Shown here one piece after another: positions 5,056-6,405 of a stretch of 6,405 nucleotides of DNA. Source of the DNA: an uncultured Spirochaetaceae bacterium (GTDB taxonomy: Bacteria > Spirochaetota > Spirochaetia > Treponematales > Treponemataceae); NCBI GenBank assembly GCA_902772605.1, contig CACYBG010000300.1, positions 1 to 6,405 on the forward strand. The letters are read 5' to 3'. Below the pieces are notes generated by a model. The model was not told where the DNA came from. It did not search any database and saw only the letters and a program-made list of their open reading frames with translations. Position 1 is the first letter of the stretch. Each line of letters begins with the position of its first letter. The position numbers were made by a program, and so were the translations under genes.

Positions 5056-6300
5056 TCAGCGGATGTAATCCAGAAGCGTGCTTGAATACATTTTTCCAGC
5101 AGTACTGAGAGTAGCCTGATTTACGTACTCGAGCATCTTCATGTCGGTGATGGCTTCTGTCATGTCGATGTCGCCTTCACGTGCCACAAGTTTCGTTACG
5201 TTTAGGTTTGTCAGCGAATTGCGCTGGATGTTGTTCTGTGCGCGCTCATAGTCGCTTCCGTTCTTTGCAAGCCTTGCGTTCAGGTTGTTCATTCCTTCGT
5301 CGATGGTGCCGAGAACCCTGGAACCGATGGCCTCGTTGTCGCCCCTGAGCATTGCATCGCGAAGTGCAATTACTGAGTCGAAGAGAGAACCGCCGGATAC
5401 GCTTACGTTTGAAGCGATGTTGTATGGAGGCATCTGGCTTGAATCCTTTATCATTCCGATTTCTTCAAGGACTGCCCCGCTCTTGTCGACGAGCCACATC
5501 TGATGCGCATCAGTCGTACGGAGGTTGAGACCGCGGCTCAAAGGATCGATTGAAGCCTTGACCGCTGCACCGCTGTCGTTGATTTTTGCGGCAATCGTAT
5601 ATACGTTGTCCCCTGCGTTGACTTCAATGTCGATTCCGTCAACCGAAATGACGCTGTCTTCCGATGCCTGCCATGTCGTAAGGTCGCGCTGTGACATGAG
5701 TACGTGAGGCTCAGCCCAGAAAACCTTGTTTCCGGCATTGTCCACGTCAAGGTATGCATGTTCATCGACTTCAACCTTGTTCGTATCGATGTTGCCGTTG
5801 TATTTTACTCCTGTAATGAGGGGTTCCCTTGCTCCCGGTACGTTTCCCATGGAGATTTCGAATGCGGTTACGTTCGTACGGGTTCCGGCAAAAAGTGCAT
5901 TTCCGTCAGGTCCCACTCCGTTTGCATTCTGTACGAGTTCCTTGAGGAGTTCGTCAACCTCGGTCGCCATGTTCTTGAGGTCTTCAGGAGTGTTGAGTCC
6001 GTTTGCCCCCTGAACTGCAAGCTCGCGAACGCGCTGCATTATCTGGAGGTTCTGGTTTATGTATCCTTCGCGGACCTGAAAATTGTCGGCAAGGGTCTGT
6101 GCATTCTTTTCAAAGACGTTCACCCTGGACAGAAAAGACTGATACCTTACAAGATGTCCCGCTGCAAGAGGGTCGTCACGGAGCATTCCAATCCTGCTCT
6201 GGCTTCCGACCTGGGTATTCTTCCTTGCCATTTCAACTTCCTGCTTTCTGAGGAAGTACTGGGTGTTCGTATTGTTAAACTGGGAACTGATTCTGTTCAT
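5056..6300 (-). CDS. flgL: Flagellar hook-filament junction protein FlgL (HAP3)
   Basis: FlgL forms the junction, with FlgK, between hook and filament; it is secreted by the flagellar export apparatus. The protein has 414 residues. The N-terminal flagellin-like D0/D1 region (1-145) begins MNRISSQFNNTNTQYFL and carries SRIGMLRDDPLAAGHLVRYQ, the ALFAGT motif (135-140) and the long helices typical of flagellins. A middle region (about 150-345) contains a flagellin IN-type repeat around VISVDGIDIEV, AAKINDSGAAVKASI and LNLRTT. The C-terminal flagellin-like helix is at 378-414 (DMTEAITDMKMLEYVNQATL to LLDYIR). ATG 6300 is preceded on this strand by AAGGAG (AGGAG at 6308-6312), 7 bases away. Its ribosome site contains GGA, a possible CsrA target. 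flgK would be expected upstream but is outside the window, and the upstream 105 bases hold a long inverted repeat rather than a visible gene end. Confidence 0.95.
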   Translation of the reverse strand: MNRISSQFNNTNTQYFLRKQEVEMARKNTQVGSQSRIGMLRDDPLAAGHLVRYQSFLSRVNVFEKNAQTLADNFQVREGYINQNLQIMQRVRELAVQGANGLNTPEDLKNMATEVDELLKELVQNANGVGPDGNALFAGTRTNVTAFEISMGNVPGAREPLITGVKYNGNIDTNKVEVDEHAYLDVDNAGNKVFWAEPHVLMSQRDLTTWQASEDSVISVDGIDIEVNAGDNVYTIAAKINDSGAAVKASIDPLSRGLNLRTTDAHQMWLVDKSGAVLEEIGMIKDSSQMPPYNIASNVSVSGGSLFDSVIALRDAMLRGDNEAIGSRVLGTIDEGMNNLNARLAKNGSDYERAQNNIQRNSLTNLNVTKLVAREGDIDMTEAITDMKMLEYVNQATLSTAGKMYSSTLLDYIR

Positions 6301-6315
6301 CTTTCAACTCCTTTT

Positions 6316-6405
6316 TCGGATTATTCGAGCGGAGGGTTTAATACCCCGCCCCTCATCTTGAAACTGCGTTGCTAATAGGGGCGAAACAAGGGGTATTAAA
6401 TCCGA
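6316..6405. repeat. Long imperfect inverted repeat upstream of flgL, running to the window edge
   Basis: TTTAATACCCC (6337-6347) pairs perfectly with GGGGTATTAAA (6390-6400). The stem extends outward as GGG (6334-6336) with TCC (6401-6403, one G-T pair). It extends inward as GCCCCT (6348-6353) with AGGGGC (6377-6382) after a 7-base bulge (6383-6389). TCGGATT (6316-6322) also matches AATCCGA (6399-6405) as an inverse copy, so two outer pairings compete. The inner loop contains a small AAC-TGC-GTT hairpin. No T-run follows in either direction. It could be a bidirectional terminator for an upstream gene, a flgL leader structure, or one copy of a dispersed repeat. The repeat may continue past the window. 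Confidence 0.6.

Noticed and set aside
6308..6335. Sequestration of the flgL ribosome site by an upstream CTCC
   Set aside because: Only about 4 base pairs across a 19-base loop; too weak to claim.
6316..6340. Sigma-28-like promoter for flgL (TAAA and CTCGAATAA on the minus strand)
   Set aside because: The two boxes are only about 10 bases apart start to start, far too close for a sigma-28 promoter.
5704..6375. Large plus-strand ORF opposite flgL (223 codons)
   Set aside because: It is antisense to a clear FlgL, has no recognisable domain, and such shadow frames are common opposite this codon usage.

Overview
The window looks like chromosomal DNA of a spirochaete, most likely a Treponema. 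The evidence is gene content and order. A fliD end is followed by two genes seen mainly in treponemes, then tsaE and tsaB. From memory this order resembles T. pallidum TP0872-TP0876. Facing it is flgL-fliW-csrA, which resembles TP0659-TP0657. These assignments come from reading the translations; no database search was run. No mobile element, CRISPR array, tRNA or rRNA was seen. It reads as an ordinary core-genome region with several features that are not well characterised.

Plus strand, 1-4218: a rightward run of six genes. It starts with the 3' part of fliD (filament cap, cut by the window edge). Next comes an unrecognised 198-aa acidic protein that starts 8 bases after fliD. After an 82-base spacer with a possible hairpin comes a membrane-anchored, YcgR-like PilZ protein with an intact c-di-GMP motif. 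An AT-rich 47-base spacer then carries a candidate promoter for an unrecognised 89-aa protein with no Shine-Dalgarno sequence. That gene is tightly followed by tsaE and tsaB (1-base overlap), two parts of the t6A tRNA-modification machinery.

Minus strand, 6405-4233: a leftward run, flgL (hook-filament junction protein), fliW and csrA. fliW and csrA overlap by one base. FliW and CsrA form the known partner switch in which flagellin titrates FliW away from the translational repressor CsrA. The 155-base flgL-fliW gap holds a symmetric palindrome and a doubtful short ORF that ends in the fliW ribosome binding site. A long imperfect inverted repeat lies upstream of flgL and runs to the window edge.

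The two runs converge at tsaB/csrA with 14 bases between stop codons and no visible terminator. Functionally the window covers filament assembly (FliD, FlgL), its post-transcriptional control (FliW, CsrA), probable c-di-GMP sensing (PilZ) and a housekeeping translation function (TsaE, TsaB). The best candidates for undescribed biology are the 198-aa protein after fliD and the apparently leaderless 89-aa gene.
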